Below, in pieces: positions 33,701 through 46,621 of a stretch of DNA of 64,000 nucleotides. The position numbers were made by a program, and so were the translations under genes. The stretch is from Penium margaritaceum (Eukaryota; Streptophyta; Zygnematophyceae; Desmidiales; Peniaceae), in NCBI GenBank assembly GCA_023375785.1, contig SZWC01000036.1, positions 59,792-123,791 of the forward strand. The letters are read 5' to 3'. The notes below the pieces were generated by a model. That model was not told where the DNA came from. It was given only the letters and a program-made list of their open reading frames with translations, and ran no database searches. Position 1 is the stretch's first letter; the number at the start of each line of letters is the position of its first letter.

Positions 33701-36700
33701 GTAAGTGCATGTAAGTGTGGGTAAGTATGTGTAAGTACCTGTAAGTGTGTGTAAGTGCGTGTAAGTGTGTGTAAGTGTGTGTATGTACGTGGAAGTGCGT
33801 GTAAGTACGTGTAAGTGCATGTAAGTATGTGTAAGTGCGTGTAAATACGTGTAAGTTTGTGTAAGTGCGTGTAAGTGCGTGTAAGTACGTGTAAGTGCAT
33901 GTAAGTGTGTGTAAGTGTGCATAAGTGCGTGCAAATGTGTGTAAGTGCGTGTAAGTGCATGTAAGTGCGTGTAAGTGTGTGAAACTGTGCGTAAGTACGT
34001 GTAAGTGCGTGTAAGTGCATGTAAGTGTGTGTAAGTGCGTGTAAGTGCGTGTAAGTACGTGTAAGTACGTGTAAGTGTGTGTAACTGTGTTTAAGTACGT
34101 GTAAGTGTGTGTAAGTGTGTGTAAGCATGTGTAAGTGTGTGTAAGTGCGTGTAAGTGCGTGTAAGTACCGGTAAGTACGTGTAAGTGCGTGTTCGTACAG
34201 GTAAGTGCGGGTAAATGCGTGTAAGTCTGTCTAATTGCGGGTAAGTGCCTGTAAGTGCGTGTAAGTGCGTATAAGTACGTATACGTGTGTGTAATTACAT
34301 GTAAGAGTGTATAATTGTGCGTATGTGCATTTAGGTGCGTGCACCTGCGTGTAAGTGCGTGTAAGTACGCTTAAGTGCGTGTAAGTATGTGTAAGTGTGT
34401 GTAATTGCGTGTAATTGCGTGTAAATGCGTGTAAGTGTGGATAAGTACGTGTAAGTCTGTGTAAGTGTGTATGTGTGGTTATGTGCGTGTAAGTGCATGT
34501 AAGTGCGTGTAACTGTGTGTAAGTGCGTGTAAGTGTGTGTAAGTGTGTGTAACTGCGTGGAAGTACGTGTAAGTGGATGTAAGTGCGTGTAAATACGTGT
34601 AAGTGTGTGTAAGTTTGTGTAAGTGCGTGTAAGTATGTGTAAGTACGTGTAAGTACATATAAGTATGTGTAAGTACGTGCAAGTGCGTGTAAGTGTGTGT
34701 AACTATGTGTAACTGCGTGTAAGTATGTGGAAGTACTTTCAAGTGCGTATAAGTGCGTGTAAGTGCATGTAACTGCGTGAAAGTGCGTGTACGTACGTGT
34801 AAGTGCGTATAAGTGTGTGTACGTGTGTGTAAGTGTGTGTAAGTATGTATAAGTACGTGTAAGTGCATGTAAGTGCATGTTATTGCGTGTAAGTGCGTAT
34901 AAGTGCGTACAAGTGCTTGTAAGTGTGTGCATGTACGTGTAACTACGTGTAGGTGCGTGTAAGTGTGTATAAGTGTGTGTAAGTGCGTGTAAGTGAGTGT
35001 AAGTGTGTGTAAGTACGTGTAAGTATGTGTAAGTGCGTGTAAGTGCATGTAAGTACATACAAGTGTGTATAAGTGCGTGTAAGTGTGTACAAGTACGTGT
35101 AAGTGTGTGTAAGTGCGTGTAAGTATGTATAAGTGCGTGTAAGTGCGTGTAAGTGTGTGTGTGTGTAAGTGCATTTAAATACAGGTAGGTGTGTAGAAGT
35201 GTGTGTACGTGCATGTAAGTGAGGGTAAGTTTGTGTAAGTGCGTGTAAGTGCCTGTAAGTGCGTGTAAGTGCGTATAGGTGCGTGTAAGTACGAGAAAGT
35301 GCGTGTAAGTGCGTGTAAGTGTGGGTACGTGCGTTTAAGTACGTGTAAGTGCGTGTACGTGCGGTTAAGTACGTGTAAGTTTGTGTAAGTGTGTGTGAGT
35401 GCGTGTGAGTACGTGTGAGTGTGTGTGAGTGCGTGTAAGTGCGTGTAAGTGCGTGTAAGTGCGTGTAAGTTCATATAAATGCGTGTAAGTACGTGTAAGT
35501 ACGTGTAAGTGTGTGTAAGTTTGTGTAAGTGTGTGTAAGTATGTGTAAGTGTGGATAAGTATGTTTAAGTATGTGTAAGAGCGTGTAAGTACGTGTAAGT
35601 GTGTGTAAGTGCGTGTTAGTGCATGGAAGTGCGTGTAACTGCGTGTGAGTGTGTGTAAGTGCATGTAAGTGCATGTAAGTGTGTGCAAATGCGCGTAAGT
35701 GCGTGCAAGTGTGTGTAAGTGCGTGTAAGTGCGTGTAACTGCGTGTAAGTGCGTGTAAGTGCGTGTAAGTGCGTGTAAGTACGTGTAAATGTTAGTAAGT
35801 ACATGTTACTGGGTGTTGAGGCATGTAAGTGCATGTAAGTGTGGATAGGTACGTGTAAGTCTGTGTAAGTGCGTGTACGTGTGGTTAAGTGCGTGTAAGT
35901 GCGTGTAAATGCGTGTAAGTGTGTGTAAGTGCGTGTAAGTGCGTGTAAGTACAAGTAAGTATGTGTAAGTGTGTATAAGTGTGTGTAAGTGCGTGTAAGT
36001 GCGTGCAAGTACATGTAAGTACGTGTAAGTGTGTAAAACTACGTGCAAGTATGTGTAAACACCTGGAAGTGCATGTAAGCGCGTGTTAGTGTGTGTAAGT
36101 ACGTGTAAGTCCGTGTAAGCATGCGTAAGTACGTGTAAGTACGTATAAGTACGTGTAAGTATGTGCAATTGCGTGTAAGTGCGTGTAACTACGTGTAACT
36201 ACGTGTAAGTACGTGTAAGTGCGTGTAAGTGCATATAAGAGCGTACAAGTGCATGTAACTGCGTGTAAGTACGTATAATTGCGTGTAAGTGCGTTAAAGT
36301 GTGGGTAAGTACGTGTAAGTCCGTGTAAGTGCGGGTCTGTATGGTTAAGTGCTTGTCAGTGCGTGTAAGTGTGTGTAAGTGTGTGTAAGTGCATGCAAGT
36401 GCATGTAAGTACGTGTAAGTGTGTATAAGTATGTGTAAGTGGGTGTAAGTGCGTGTAAGAACGTGTAATTGTAACTGCATGTAAGTAGGTGTCAGTATGT
36501 GTAAGTGCATGTAAGCGCGTGTAAGTGTGTGTAAGTATGTGTAAGTGCGTCTAAGTATGTGTAAGTACGTGTAAGTACATATAAATACGTGTCAGTACGT
36601 GCAAGTGCGTGTAAGTACGTGTAAGTGCGTGTAACTGCGTGTAAGTAAGTGTAAGTACGTATAAGTGCATATAAGGTTGTGTAAGTGCGTGTAAGTACGG

Positions 36701-39700
36701 GTAAGCACGTGTAAGTGCGTGCACGTACATGTAAGTGTGGGTAAATGCGCGTAAGTATGTGTAATTGCGTGTAAGTGCGTGTAAGTATGTGTAAGTGTGT
36801 GTAAGCGTGTGTAAGTGAGTGTAAGTGCGCGTAAGTGCACGCAAGTGCGTGTAACTGTGTGTAAGTGCGTGTAAGTGCGTGTAAGTACGTATAAGTGTGT
36901 GTAAGTGCGTGTAATTACATGTAAGTGGGTGTAAGCGCGTGTAAGTCTGTGTAAGTGTAGGTAAGTACGTGTAAGTATGTGTAAGTTAGTGTATGTGTGG
37001 TTAAGTACGTGTAAGTGCGTGTAAGTGCGTATAAGTGTGTGTAAATGCGTGTAATTGCGTATAAGTGCGTGAAAGTATGTGTAAGTGTGTATAAGTGTGT
37101 GTAAGTGCATGTAAGTGCGTGTAAGTACGTGTAAGTACGTATAAGTGTGTATAACTGCGTGTAAGTACGTATAAGTACGTGGAAGTGCATGTAAGCGCGT
37201 GTAAGTGTGTGTAAGTGCGTGTAAGTGCATGTAAGTACGTGTAAGCACGTGTACGTACGTATAAGTTTGTGTAAGTACGTGCAAGTGCGTGTAACTGTGT
37301 GTAACTGCATGTAACTGCGTGTAAGTACGTGTAAGTAAGTGTAAGTGCGTGTAAGTATGTGTACGTGTGTGTAAGTACGTGTAAATACGTGTAAGTGCGT
37401 GTAAGTGCATGTAAGTGCATGTTATTGGGTGTAAGTGCGTGTAAGTGCATAGAAGTGTGTGTAAGTACGTGCAAGTACGTATAACTGTGTGTAGGTACGT
37501 GTAAGTGTGTGTAAGTGCGTATAAGTGTGTGTAAGTGTATGTAAGTGTGTGTAAGTACTTGTAAGTGCGTATAAGTACGTATAAGTGCGTGTAAGTACAT
37601 ATAAGTGTGTGTAAGTATGTGTAAGTGTGTGTAAGTGCGTGTAAGTGTGTATAAGTGCGTACAAGTACGTGTAAGTACGTGTAAGTGCGTGTAAGCACAT
37701 GTAAGAGTGTGTAAGTGTGTGAAAGTATGGGTAAGTGTGTGGAAGTGCGTGTACGTGCGGGTAAGTGAGGGTCAGTGTGTGTAAGTGTGTGTAAGGGCAT
37801 GTAAGTGCGTGTAAGTACGTGTAAGTGCGTTTAAGTACGTGTAAGTGCGTTTAAGTGCGTCTAAGTGTGGGTAAGTGCGTGTAAGTATGTCTAAGTGCGT
37901 GTACGTACGAATACGTGTGTGTAAGTTCGTGTAAGTGCATGTGAGTGTGTGAGTGCATGTGAGTGCATGTAAGTACGTGTATGTGCGTGTAAGTGCATGT
38001 ACGTGCGGGTAAGTACGGGTAAATGCGTGTAAGTATGTGTAATTGCGTGGGAGTGCGTGTAAGTGCATGTAAGTGTGTGTAAGTATGTACAAGTGCGTGT
38101 AAGTGTGTGTACGTATGTGTAAGTGCATGTAAGTGTGTGTAACTGCATGTAAGTGGGTGTAGGTATGTCTAAGTGTGTGTAAGTGTGTGTAAGTGCATGT
38201 AAGTGCGTGTAAGTGCGTGTAAGTGGGGGTAAGTACGTGTAAGTCCGTGTAAGTGCGTGTACGTGTGGTTAAGTACGTGAAAGTATGTGTAATTGTGTGT
38301 AAGTGTGTGTAAGTGCGTGTAAGTGTGTGTAAGTGCGTGTAAGTACATGGAACCGTGTATAAGTGTGTGTAAGTGCGTATACGTGCGTGTAAGTACGTGT
38401 AAGTGCGTGTAAGTGTGTGTAACTGCGTGTAAGAACGTGTAAGTGTGTGTAAGTATGTGTAAGTGTGCGTAAGTGTGTGTAAGTGTGTGCAAGTGCGTGT
38501 AAGTACGTGTAAGTACGTGTAGTTACGTATAAGTACGTGTAAGTACGTGCAAGTGCGTGTAAGTGCGTGTAACTGCCTGTAACTGCGTGTAAGAACGTAT
38601 AAGTGCGTATAAGTGCGTATAAGTGGGCATAAGTGCATGTAACTGCGTGTAAGTGCGTGTAAGTACATGTCAGTGCGTGTAAGTATGTGGAAGTACGTGT
38701 AAGTGTGTGTACGTGTATGTAAGTGCGTGTAAGTGCATGTAAGTGCATGTAACTGCGTGTAAGTGCGTGTAAGTGCGTGTAAGTGCGTGCAAGTACGTAT
38801 AACTGCGTGTAAGTACGTGTAAGTACGTGTAAGTGCGTATATGTGTGTGTAAGTGCGTGTAAGTGTGTGTAAGTGCTTGTAAGTGCATGTAAGTGCATGT
38901 AAGTGCATGTAAGTGCGTGTAAGTATATACAAGTGTGTGTAAGTATGCGTAAGTGCGTGTAAGTGTATGTAAGTGCGTGTAAGTGCGTGTACGTGTGTGT
39001 ACGTGTGTATAAGTACGTGTAAGTACGGGTAAGTGCATGGAAGTACGTGTACATGCGCGTAAGTGAGGGTAAGTGCGTGTAAGTATGTGTAAGTGCGTGT
39101 AAGTACGTGTAAGTGCGTGTAAGTGCGTGTAAGTACGTGTAAGTGCGTGTAAGTGCGTGTAAGTGTGGGTAAGTGCGTGTAAGTGTGTGTAAGTGTGTGT
39201 ACGTGGGGGTAAGTGCGTGTAAGTTTGTGTAAGTATGTGTGAGTGTGTGTGAGTGCGTGTGTGTGTGAGTGCGTGTAAGTGCGTGTAAGTGCGAAGAACT
39301 GTGTGTAAGTGCATGTAAGTGCCTGTAAGTACGTGTAAGTGCGTGTGAGTCCGTGTATGTTTGTGTAAGGGCGCGTAAGTGTGTGTGAGTGTGGGTAAGT
39401 ATGTGTAAGTATGTGTAAGTGTGTGTAAGTGTGTGTAAGTGCATGTAAGTGTGTGTAAGTGCGTGTAAGTACGTGGAAGTACGTGTAAGTACGTGTAAGT
39501 GCGTGTAAGTGTGTGTAAGTGCATGTAAGTGTGTGTAAGTGCGTGTAAGTGTGTGTAAGTGCGTGTCAGTGCATGTAAGTATGTGTAAGTGTGCGTAAGT
39601 GCGTGCAAGTGTGTGTAAGTGCACATAAGTGCATGTAAGTGCATGTAAGTACGTGTAAGTATGTGTAAGTGCATGTAAGTGCGTGTAAGTACGGATAAGT

Positions 39701-42700
39701 ACGTGTAAGTGCGTGTACGTGCGGGTAAGTGCGGGTAAATACGTGTAGGTGTGTGTAATTGCGTGTAATTGTGTGTAAGTGGGTATAAGTGCGTGTAAGT
39801 GTGTGTAAGTGTGTATAAGTGCGTGTAAGTGTGTGTAAGTATGTGTAAGTACATGTAAGTGCGTGTAACCATGTGTAAGTACGTGTAAGTGCGTGTAAGT
39901 GTGTGTAAGTGCGTGTAAGTGCGTGTAAGTGCGTGTAAGGGCGTGTAAGTACGTTTCAATGCGTGTAAGTATGGATAAGTACGTGTAAGTCTGTGTAAGT
40001 GTGTGTACATGTGGTTACATACGTGTAAGTGTGTGTAAGTGTGTGTAAGTGTGTGTAAGTGCGTGTAAGTGTGTGTAAGTGCGTGTAAGTACGTGTAAGT
40101 GTGTATAAGTGCGTGTAAGTGCGTGTAAGTTCGTGTAAGTGCGTGTAAGTACATGTAAGTATGTGCAAGTGCGTGTAAGTGCGTTTAACTGCGTGTAACT
40201 GTGTGTGAGTACGTGTAAGTACGTGTAAGTGCGTATAAGTGGGTGTAAGTGCATGTAACTGCGTGTAAGTGCGTGTAAGTTTGTGTAAGTGCGTGTAAGT
40301 GTGTGTATGTACGTGTAAGTGCGTCTAAGTACGTGCAAGTGCGTGTAAGTGTGTGTAACTGCGTGTAACTGCGTGTAAGTACGTGTAAGTGTGTGTAAGT
40401 GCATATAAGTGCGTGTAAGTGCATGTAACTGCGTGTTAGTGCGTGTAAGTACGTGTAAGTGCGTGTAAGTGTGTGTATGTATGTGTAAATACGTGTAAGT
40501 ATGTGTAAGTGCGTGTAAGTGAATGTAAGTGCATGTAACTGCGTGTAAGTACGTGTAAGTGCGTAGAAGTGTGTGTAAGTGCGTACAAGTACATGTAACT
40601 GTGTGTAGGTGCGTGGAAGTGTGTGTAAGTACGTATAAGTGTGTGTAAGTGTGTGTAAGTATGTGCAAGTGCTTGTAAGTGCTTGGAAGTACCTGTAAGT
40701 ACGTGTAAGTACGTGTAAGTACATATAAGTCTGTGTGTAAGTATGCGTAAGTGCGTGTAAGTTTGTGTAAGTGCGTATAAGTGTGTGTAAGTACATGCAA
40801 GTGCGTATAAGATCGTGTAAGTGCGTGTAAGTGCGTGTAAGTACGTGTACGTATGAATAAGTCCATGCAAGTCTGTGTGAGTGTGTGTGAGTGCGTGTGA
40901 GTGCGTGTGAGTGCGTGTAAGGACGTGCAAGTGCGTGTAAGTGTGTGTAAGTGCGTGTAAGTGCATGTAAGTGTGTATAAGTGTGCGTAAGTACATGCAA
41001 GTGTGTGTAAGTGCATGTAAGTGCGTGTAAGTAAGTGTAAGTGTATGTAAGTACGTGTAAGTACGTGGAAGTGTGTGTAAGTGCATGTAAGTGTGGGTAA
41101 GTGCATGTAAGTGTGTGTAAGTACGTGTACGTGCGAATAAGTCGGTGTAAGTGTGTGTAAGTGTGTGTGAGTGTGTGTGAGTGCTTGCAAGTGCGTGTAA
41201 GTACGTATAAGTGCGTGTAAGTGAATGTAAGTGCGTGTAAGTGCATGTAAGCGTGTGTAAGTGTGCGTAAGTGCGTGCAAGTATGTGTAAGTGCGTGTAA
41301 GTGCATGTAAGTGCATGTAAGTACGTGTAAGTGCGTGTAAGTACGTGTAAGTACGTGTAAGTGCGTGTAAGTGCGTGTAAGTACGGATAAGTATGTCTAA
41401 GTACGTGTACGTGCGGGTAAGTACGGGTAAATGCGTGTAAGTGTGTGTAATTACGTGTAAGTGCGTGTAAGTGTGTGTAAGTGTGTGTAAGTGTGTTTAA
41501 GTGTGTGTAAGTGTGTGTAAGTATGTGTAAGTGCATGTAAGTGCATGTAACTACGTGTAAGTGCGTATAAGTACGTTTAGTGCGTGTAAGTGCATGTAAG
41601 TGCGTGTAAGTGTGTGTAAGTGCGTGTAAGTGCATGTTAGTGCGTGTAAGTGGGGATAAGTACATGTAAGTCCGTGTAAGTGCATGTACGTGTGGTTAAG
41701 TGTGTGTAAGTGCGTGTAAGTGTGTGTATGTGTGTGTCAGTACGTATAAGTGCGTGTAAGTACGTGTAACTATGTGTAAGTGCGTATAAGTGCGTGTAAG
41801 TGCATATGACTGCGTATAAGTTCGTGTAAGTACGTGTAAGTGCGTGTAAGTGTGTGTAAGTATGTGTAAGTCATGTAAGTACGTGTAAGTACGTGTATGT
41901 GCATGTAAGTGCATGTAACTGTTTGTAAGTGCGTGTAAGTGCGTAGAAGTGCGTGTAAGTGCGTACAAGTGCATGTAACTGCGTGTAAGTGCGTGTAACT
42001 GTGTGTAAGTGCGTATAAGTGTGTGTAAGTGCGTGTAAGTGTGTGTAAGTGCTTGTAAGTGCATGTAAGTACGTGTAAGTGCTTGTTAGTACGTGTAAGT
42101 ACTTATAAGCATGTGTAAGTATGCGTAAGTGCGTGTAAGTGTGTGTAAGTGCGTGTAAGTGTGTGTAAGTGTGTGTAAGTGTGTGTAAGTGCGTGTAAGT
42201 ACGTGTAAGTGTGTGTAAGTGCATGTAAGTACGGATAAGTGCGTGGAAGTGCGTGTGCATGCGGGTAAGTGAGGGGAAGTACGTGTAAGTGCGTGTAAGT
42301 GCGTGTACGTGTGCGTAAGTGCGTATAAGTGTGTGTAAGTACGTGTAAGTGCGTGTAAGTGCATGTAAGTGTGGATAAGTACGTGTAAGTGTGTGTAAGT
42401 GCGTGTACGTGTGGGTAAGTGCGTGTGCGTTTGTGTAAGTGTGTGTGAGTGCGTGTGAGTGCGTGTGAGTATGTGTGAGTACGTGTAAGTGCGTGTAAGT
42501 GCATGTAAGTATGTGTAAGTGCATGTAAGTGCATGTAAGTACGTGTAAGTGCGTATAATTGCGTGTAAGTTTATGTAAATGCTTGCAGGTGCGTGTAAGT
42601 GTGTGTAAGTACGTGTAAGTATGTTTAAGTGTGTGTAAGTGCGTCTAAGTGCGTGGAAGTACGTATAAGTACGTGTAAGTGCGTGTAAGTGCGTGTAAGT

Positions 42701-43686
42701 GCGTGTAAGTGCATGTAAGTGTGTGTAAGTGCGTGTAAGTGCATGTAAGTATGTGTAAGTGTGCGTAAGTGCGAGCAAGTGTGTGTAAGTGTGTATAAGT
42801 ACGTGTAAGCGTGTGTAAGTGTGTATAAGTGAGTGTACGTGCGTGTAAGTGCATGTAAGTATGGATAAGTATGTGTAAGTGCTTGTACGTGCGGGTAAGT
42901 GCGGGTAAATGCATGGAAGTATGTGTAATTGCATGTAAGTACTTGTAAGTGCATATAAGTGTGTGTAAGTGCGTGTAAGTGTGTATGAGTGCGTGAAAGT
43001 GTGTGTAAGTATGTGTAAGTGCATATTGGTGCGTGTAACTGTGTGTAAGTGCGTTTAAGTACGTGTAAGGATGTGTAAGTTTGTGTAAGTGCGTGTAAAT
43101 GCGTGGAAGTGTGGGTAAGTACGTGTAAGTCCGTGTAAGTACGTGTACGTGTGGTTAAGTATGTGTAAGTGTGTGTAAGTGCGTGTAAGTGTGTGTAAGT
43201 GTGTGTAAGTGCCTTTAAGTGCGTGTATGTACGTGTAAGTATGTATAAGTGTGTGTAAGTGCATGTAAGTACGTGTAAGTACATGTAAGTACGTGTACGT
43301 GTGTGTAACTCCGTGTAAGTATGTGTAAGAACATGTAAGTGCGTGTAAGCGCATGTAAGTGTGTGTAAGTGCGTGTAAGTGCGTGTAAGTACGTGTAATT
43401 ATGTTTAAGTACGTGTAAGTATGTGTAAGTACGTGCAAGTGCATGTAAGTGCACGTAACTGCATGTAACTGCGTGTAAGTACGTGTAAGTGCGTGTAAGT
43501 GCGTATAAGTGCGTGTAAGTGCATGGAACTGTGTGTAAGTGTGAGTAAGTAGGCGTAAGTGCGTCTAAGTGTGTGTAAGTGCGTGTAAGTGTGTCTAAGT
43601 ACGTGAAATTGCATATAAGTGCATGTAAGTGCATGTGATTGCGTGTAAGTACGTAGAAGTGCATGTAAATGCGTGCAAGTACGTCT
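27753..43686 (+). repeat. Decamer satellite array, block 2, class I higher-order repeats
   Basis: Same unit and orientation as block 1, so the LTR element split one array. Here the landmarks of the class I higher-order repeat recur in order. GGGTAAGTGAGGGTAAGT or a close variant is found near 28726, 29446, 30984, 32814, 33428, 35218, 37764, 39062 and 42268. A GTGTGAGT cluster follows 90-260 bp later, usually about 175 bp. GCGGGTAAATGCGTGTAAG or a variant follows about 500 bp after that, and GTACGTGTGGTTAAGT about 260-285 bp later. A complete cycle is about 1.7-1.8 kb, and shorter cycles of 0.6-0.7 kb also occur. No gene is present. Confidence 0.95.
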
Positions 43687-44170
43687 TGTTGGAAATTGCC
43701 TTCACAACCCGGGTTCAGAAGAATAATGGGCAGATCTGGAATTAATGGCAAGGACCTTTTCCTTTGTTTGGAACCCGGGTTCATATTCATCTGGTTTCAC
43801 ACTATCACCTAGCCGTGGAGTTGATTCACGTTGTCCCTTGCGCATCCTCATCAGAGTGGTCCATCTCAACCGTCCGTCATATCCAGGCAAGGAGCTTCCC
43901 ACGCAAGTGCACCCACTCACATCGGCGGATCAAAGTTCTTGCACCAAGAACTATGGAGCGCCACCAGTGTAGAAGACCAGCCTAGGGTATAAATCATATG
44001 ACTCCTCTTTAGTCGGTAACGCTTCCTTGGACACTTGCACGCTTGTACCAGCTTCTGTACCCAGCAACGGGAATGAAAGATTCGTTTCTGATGCTCACGT
44101 GTGTTCAGCTGGTGTATGGATGTTTGTGCGAGAAAATTCAATGAGACCACTGATGGCTAGATCTTGAATC
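43687..44170 (+). repeat. 5' LTR of element 2
   Basis: It begins TGTTGGAAATTGCC and runs into the N gap two bases short of the expected CCA end seen at 48638. It contains two copies of the palindromic motif AACCCGGGTTCA, 66 bp apart (43706 and 43772), and a TATA box. Confidence 0.95.
43988..43994 (+). promoter_or_regulatory. TATA box of the element 2 LTR promoter
   Basis: TATAAAT in the context AGGGTATAAATCATATGACT lies about 300 bp into the LTR, as expected for the U3 promoter. The same box is present in the other LTR copies at 48056-48062 and 48454-48460. Confidence 0.7.
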
Positions 44171-44278
44171 NNNNNNNNNNNNNNNNNNNNNNNNNNNNNN
44201 NNNNNNNNNNNNNNNNNNNNNNNNNNNNNNNNNNNNNNNNNNNNNNNNNNNNNNNNNNNNNNNNNNNNNNNNNNNNNN
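44171..44278. other. Assembly gap (108 N)
   Basis: The gap removes the 5' LTR end, the primer-binding site and the start of the leader of element 2. Confidence 1.
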
Positions 44279-44357
44279 ACTGCGGCTGAAGATCTTCAAG
44301 ATTTTACTTGCCGCTGTCCTCAGCAGAAGCAGCAGAAGCAGTTTTGGGTTAAGCATC

Positions 44358-45269
44358 ATGGAGAGATCAGGTGCAGACGTGATGAGTGCCACTGATATCC
44401 CTATTTTTAACGGCGAGTTTTATCATCAATGGGCGTTCTCTATGAAGTTGCATCTTATGTCTAAAGATCTGTGGTGTGTGGTGGAAAGTGAGCCGCACAG
44501 CTACAACACTTTACTTCCACAGGAACTCAGGAAAAGACAAGAGGCGGCTTTTTCTTTAATTGGGAGGCATGTATCTCTCAAGTACAGAATTTTGCTTCAG
44601 GAAGGCAACCCCACCTACAACCCACGACTAGCATGGAGCTCGTTGAGAAATTTTGTTCTCAAAACAGATTCCGTTATGATCTACCAGCTCCGGAAACAGT
44701 TTTTTGAGGCAAAGATAAGGAGGAGCCAGTCTGTTTCATATCACATCCTATACCTCAAGACACTTGCAGAACAACTTAAGGACCTCGGGGATTCTGCTTC
44801 TCCAAGAGACTTCGGCACTGCCCTTCTCATGGCACTACCGCCCAGGTTACATGGTGCTGGGAGGGATGCCTACATGTTCCGTTTCTCTCAAGAACCAGAG
44901 TCTTGTCATTCCATATCTGAGCAGAGTGACCTCAATACCCTTGAGAATCTTTTTTCAGAAGTCATCTGCACAGACAAACATGACATGGGACTCACCGGAA
45001 CTCTTGATCCGGCCCTCCAGATCACTGGGTTCAAGAACCGACCTAAAACATGGATGAACCCATCTGCAATGTACGTTATCAATTGTGACAAAATGCACGT
45101 GAAGTTCAATGGGATCTGCTGGAAGTGCAAGGCTACAGGGCACGTTCGGTACTTCTGCCCTTTGCTAAAAGCAAAACGGAAACAACATCGGCAAGAGCAA
45201 GAAATCAAATCAGCAACGTCAACTCCAGTAGCACACCAAAGCAGCATCAACAGCAGCAGATGCAAATAG
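44358..45269 (+). CDS. Copia-type gag (UBN2-like with CCHC zinc knuckle) of element 2
   Basis: About 303 residues, open throughout. Residues 18-42 (GEFYHQWAFSMKLHLMSKDL then W) and the later LAWSSLRNFV and QLRKQFFEAKI are the helices of the UBN2/DUF4219 gag family. A canonical CCHC zinc knuckle, CWKCKATGHVRYFC (C254, C257, H262, C267), binds RNA in the nucleocapsid part. The start is the first ATG after the N gap and leaves a short N-terminus typical of the family. It shares the W-x4-M-K-L-x3-MS-x-DLW core with element 1 but is a clearly different sequence, so the two are separate families. Confidence 0.85.
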   Translation: MERSGADVMSATDIPIFNGEFYHQWAFSMKLHLMSKDLWCVVESEPHSYNTLLPQELRKRQEAAFSLIGRHVSLKYRILLQEGNPTYNPRLAWSSLRNFVLKTDSVMIYQLRKQFFEAKIRRSQSVSYHILYLKTLAEQLKDLGDSASPRDFGTALLMALPPRLHGAGRDAYMFRFSQEPESCHSISEQSDLNTLENLFSEVICTDKHDMGLTGTLDPALQITGFKNRPKTWMNPSAMYVINCDKMHVKFNGICWKCKATGHVRYFCPLLKAKRKQHRQEQEIKSATSTPVAHQSSINSSRCK

Positions 45270-46180
45270 CAGAAGCAGCACCAGTCAACTTTAGAGGCCT
45301 TCAAAGCAGCTTTGATACCAGCTCTGAAAGCCGCTCTGACTCCACACATCCCAGCAGCTCTTTCTGTACAATCAAAGTCAAAGTACGGGGCTTCAAGACT
45401 AGAAGGCTCAACAAGTGAACAAGTCCAAACTTCAGGCTTTTCCAAGGGTCCCACTTCAGATCTCACGCCAGCACAGATTTCCCCAAGGAGAAGGTCAATG
45501 CATGCCAATTGTGGTCTTGAATGCTCTCGTGAATGCTGGGGGCTGCACTCATCCAGAATCTCTGCTAACTCTAAAAGCTTCATCTGTGAAGAGGTTGCTC
45601 TGTGTTGCGTTGAAAAACCTTCAGATTCATTTTCTCTCCTCAAATCTCCTCCTGTCGCTTCAATATCATCTCCAAATCATGGTTCACCTCCTGCATCTGC
45701 CTTTCTCTTCAATCTAACGACGGCTCCAAGTTTTACCTCTGATTCCCCTTCACCGCCTGCATCATTGTCTTCAGCATCAGTGTCATCCTCAACTTCAGCA
45801 GTGACTTCGGCTCCACCCTCGGCCTCAGCTTCAACTCCAAACTCGGTTGCGGTTTCAACCTCAGCATTGGGTTTAACTCAGCCTTCATCTCTGGCTACAC
45901 CATCTGCTCCAAATTCTGTTCAAGCATCTACATCAACTTCTATGGTTGTTCCAGCGTCATCGACAAGGGAATCTGTCATTGCTACTGCTCCACTTCCAGT
46001 TTGTTTCAATAGGAGACCACACTTAGCCATCTTTTCCGGAAACCCCATTCAATCCTCCTCTGCCACAAGCTCTGAAGAATGCCCCGTTCCAGTCTCGCGA
46101 CAAACCCAGCGCAGCGCTCGCACCACATCAGTTTCCAAGTCATTTTGGAAATGGTCGTTCTTCCGATACATGGCCTAGCA
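45270..46180 (+). other. Ser/Thr/Ala/Pro-rich low-complexity segment of element 2
   Basis: A frame open over roughly 45312-46178 encodes a strongly Ser/Thr/Ala/Pro-biased stretch made of loosely repeated TCAGCN/TCNTCA codons (45760-45960). It has no enzyme motif. Element 1 has a comparable biased stretch after its gag, so this could be a shared disordered gag extension, or simply compositionally biased DNA. Confidence 0.5.
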
Positions 46181-46430
46181 CTGATTGGGTGAGTTGGTTC
46201 ACGCAGAGGGGAGTCTCGGAACAAGACTGCGAACCTCCTCACCCACGTAGCAAGGACCATTGACTTCTTTCTGTTCCAACCTGGCCCTTCGCTTCCACTA
46301 AATGGTTGACTAAGCATAGGCGAGGGTGCCAAGTAGACGCATAGTTTTGATGTGACACAACGGCTGACTGGACAGATGCAACATCACCAAACAGGACAAC
46401 AACAACATCCAGTTCATCATCAGTTTGGTG

Positions 46431-46431
46431 N
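46431..46431. other. Single-N join with 9-bp sequence repeated on both sides
   Basis: AGTTTGGTG ends immediately before the N and starts again immediately after it, as expected of two contig ends joined without merging a short overlap. Confidence 0.85.
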
Positions 46432-46621
46432 AGTTTGGTGCTCGACTTGGGGTTTGCGGAGGGGTCCGATACTGCACTCACCAAAAGCAGGGATGGGGTT
46501 ACAACAACAACAACATGTCTTGCCCAGAAAAGCAACATCAGTGCCTAGCGGCAACAAGCAAGCAGTTGGAACAGCCAACACCCTCGTCTGCCTCTCATAA
46601 CCTTCCACTTCCAGGGTTCGG

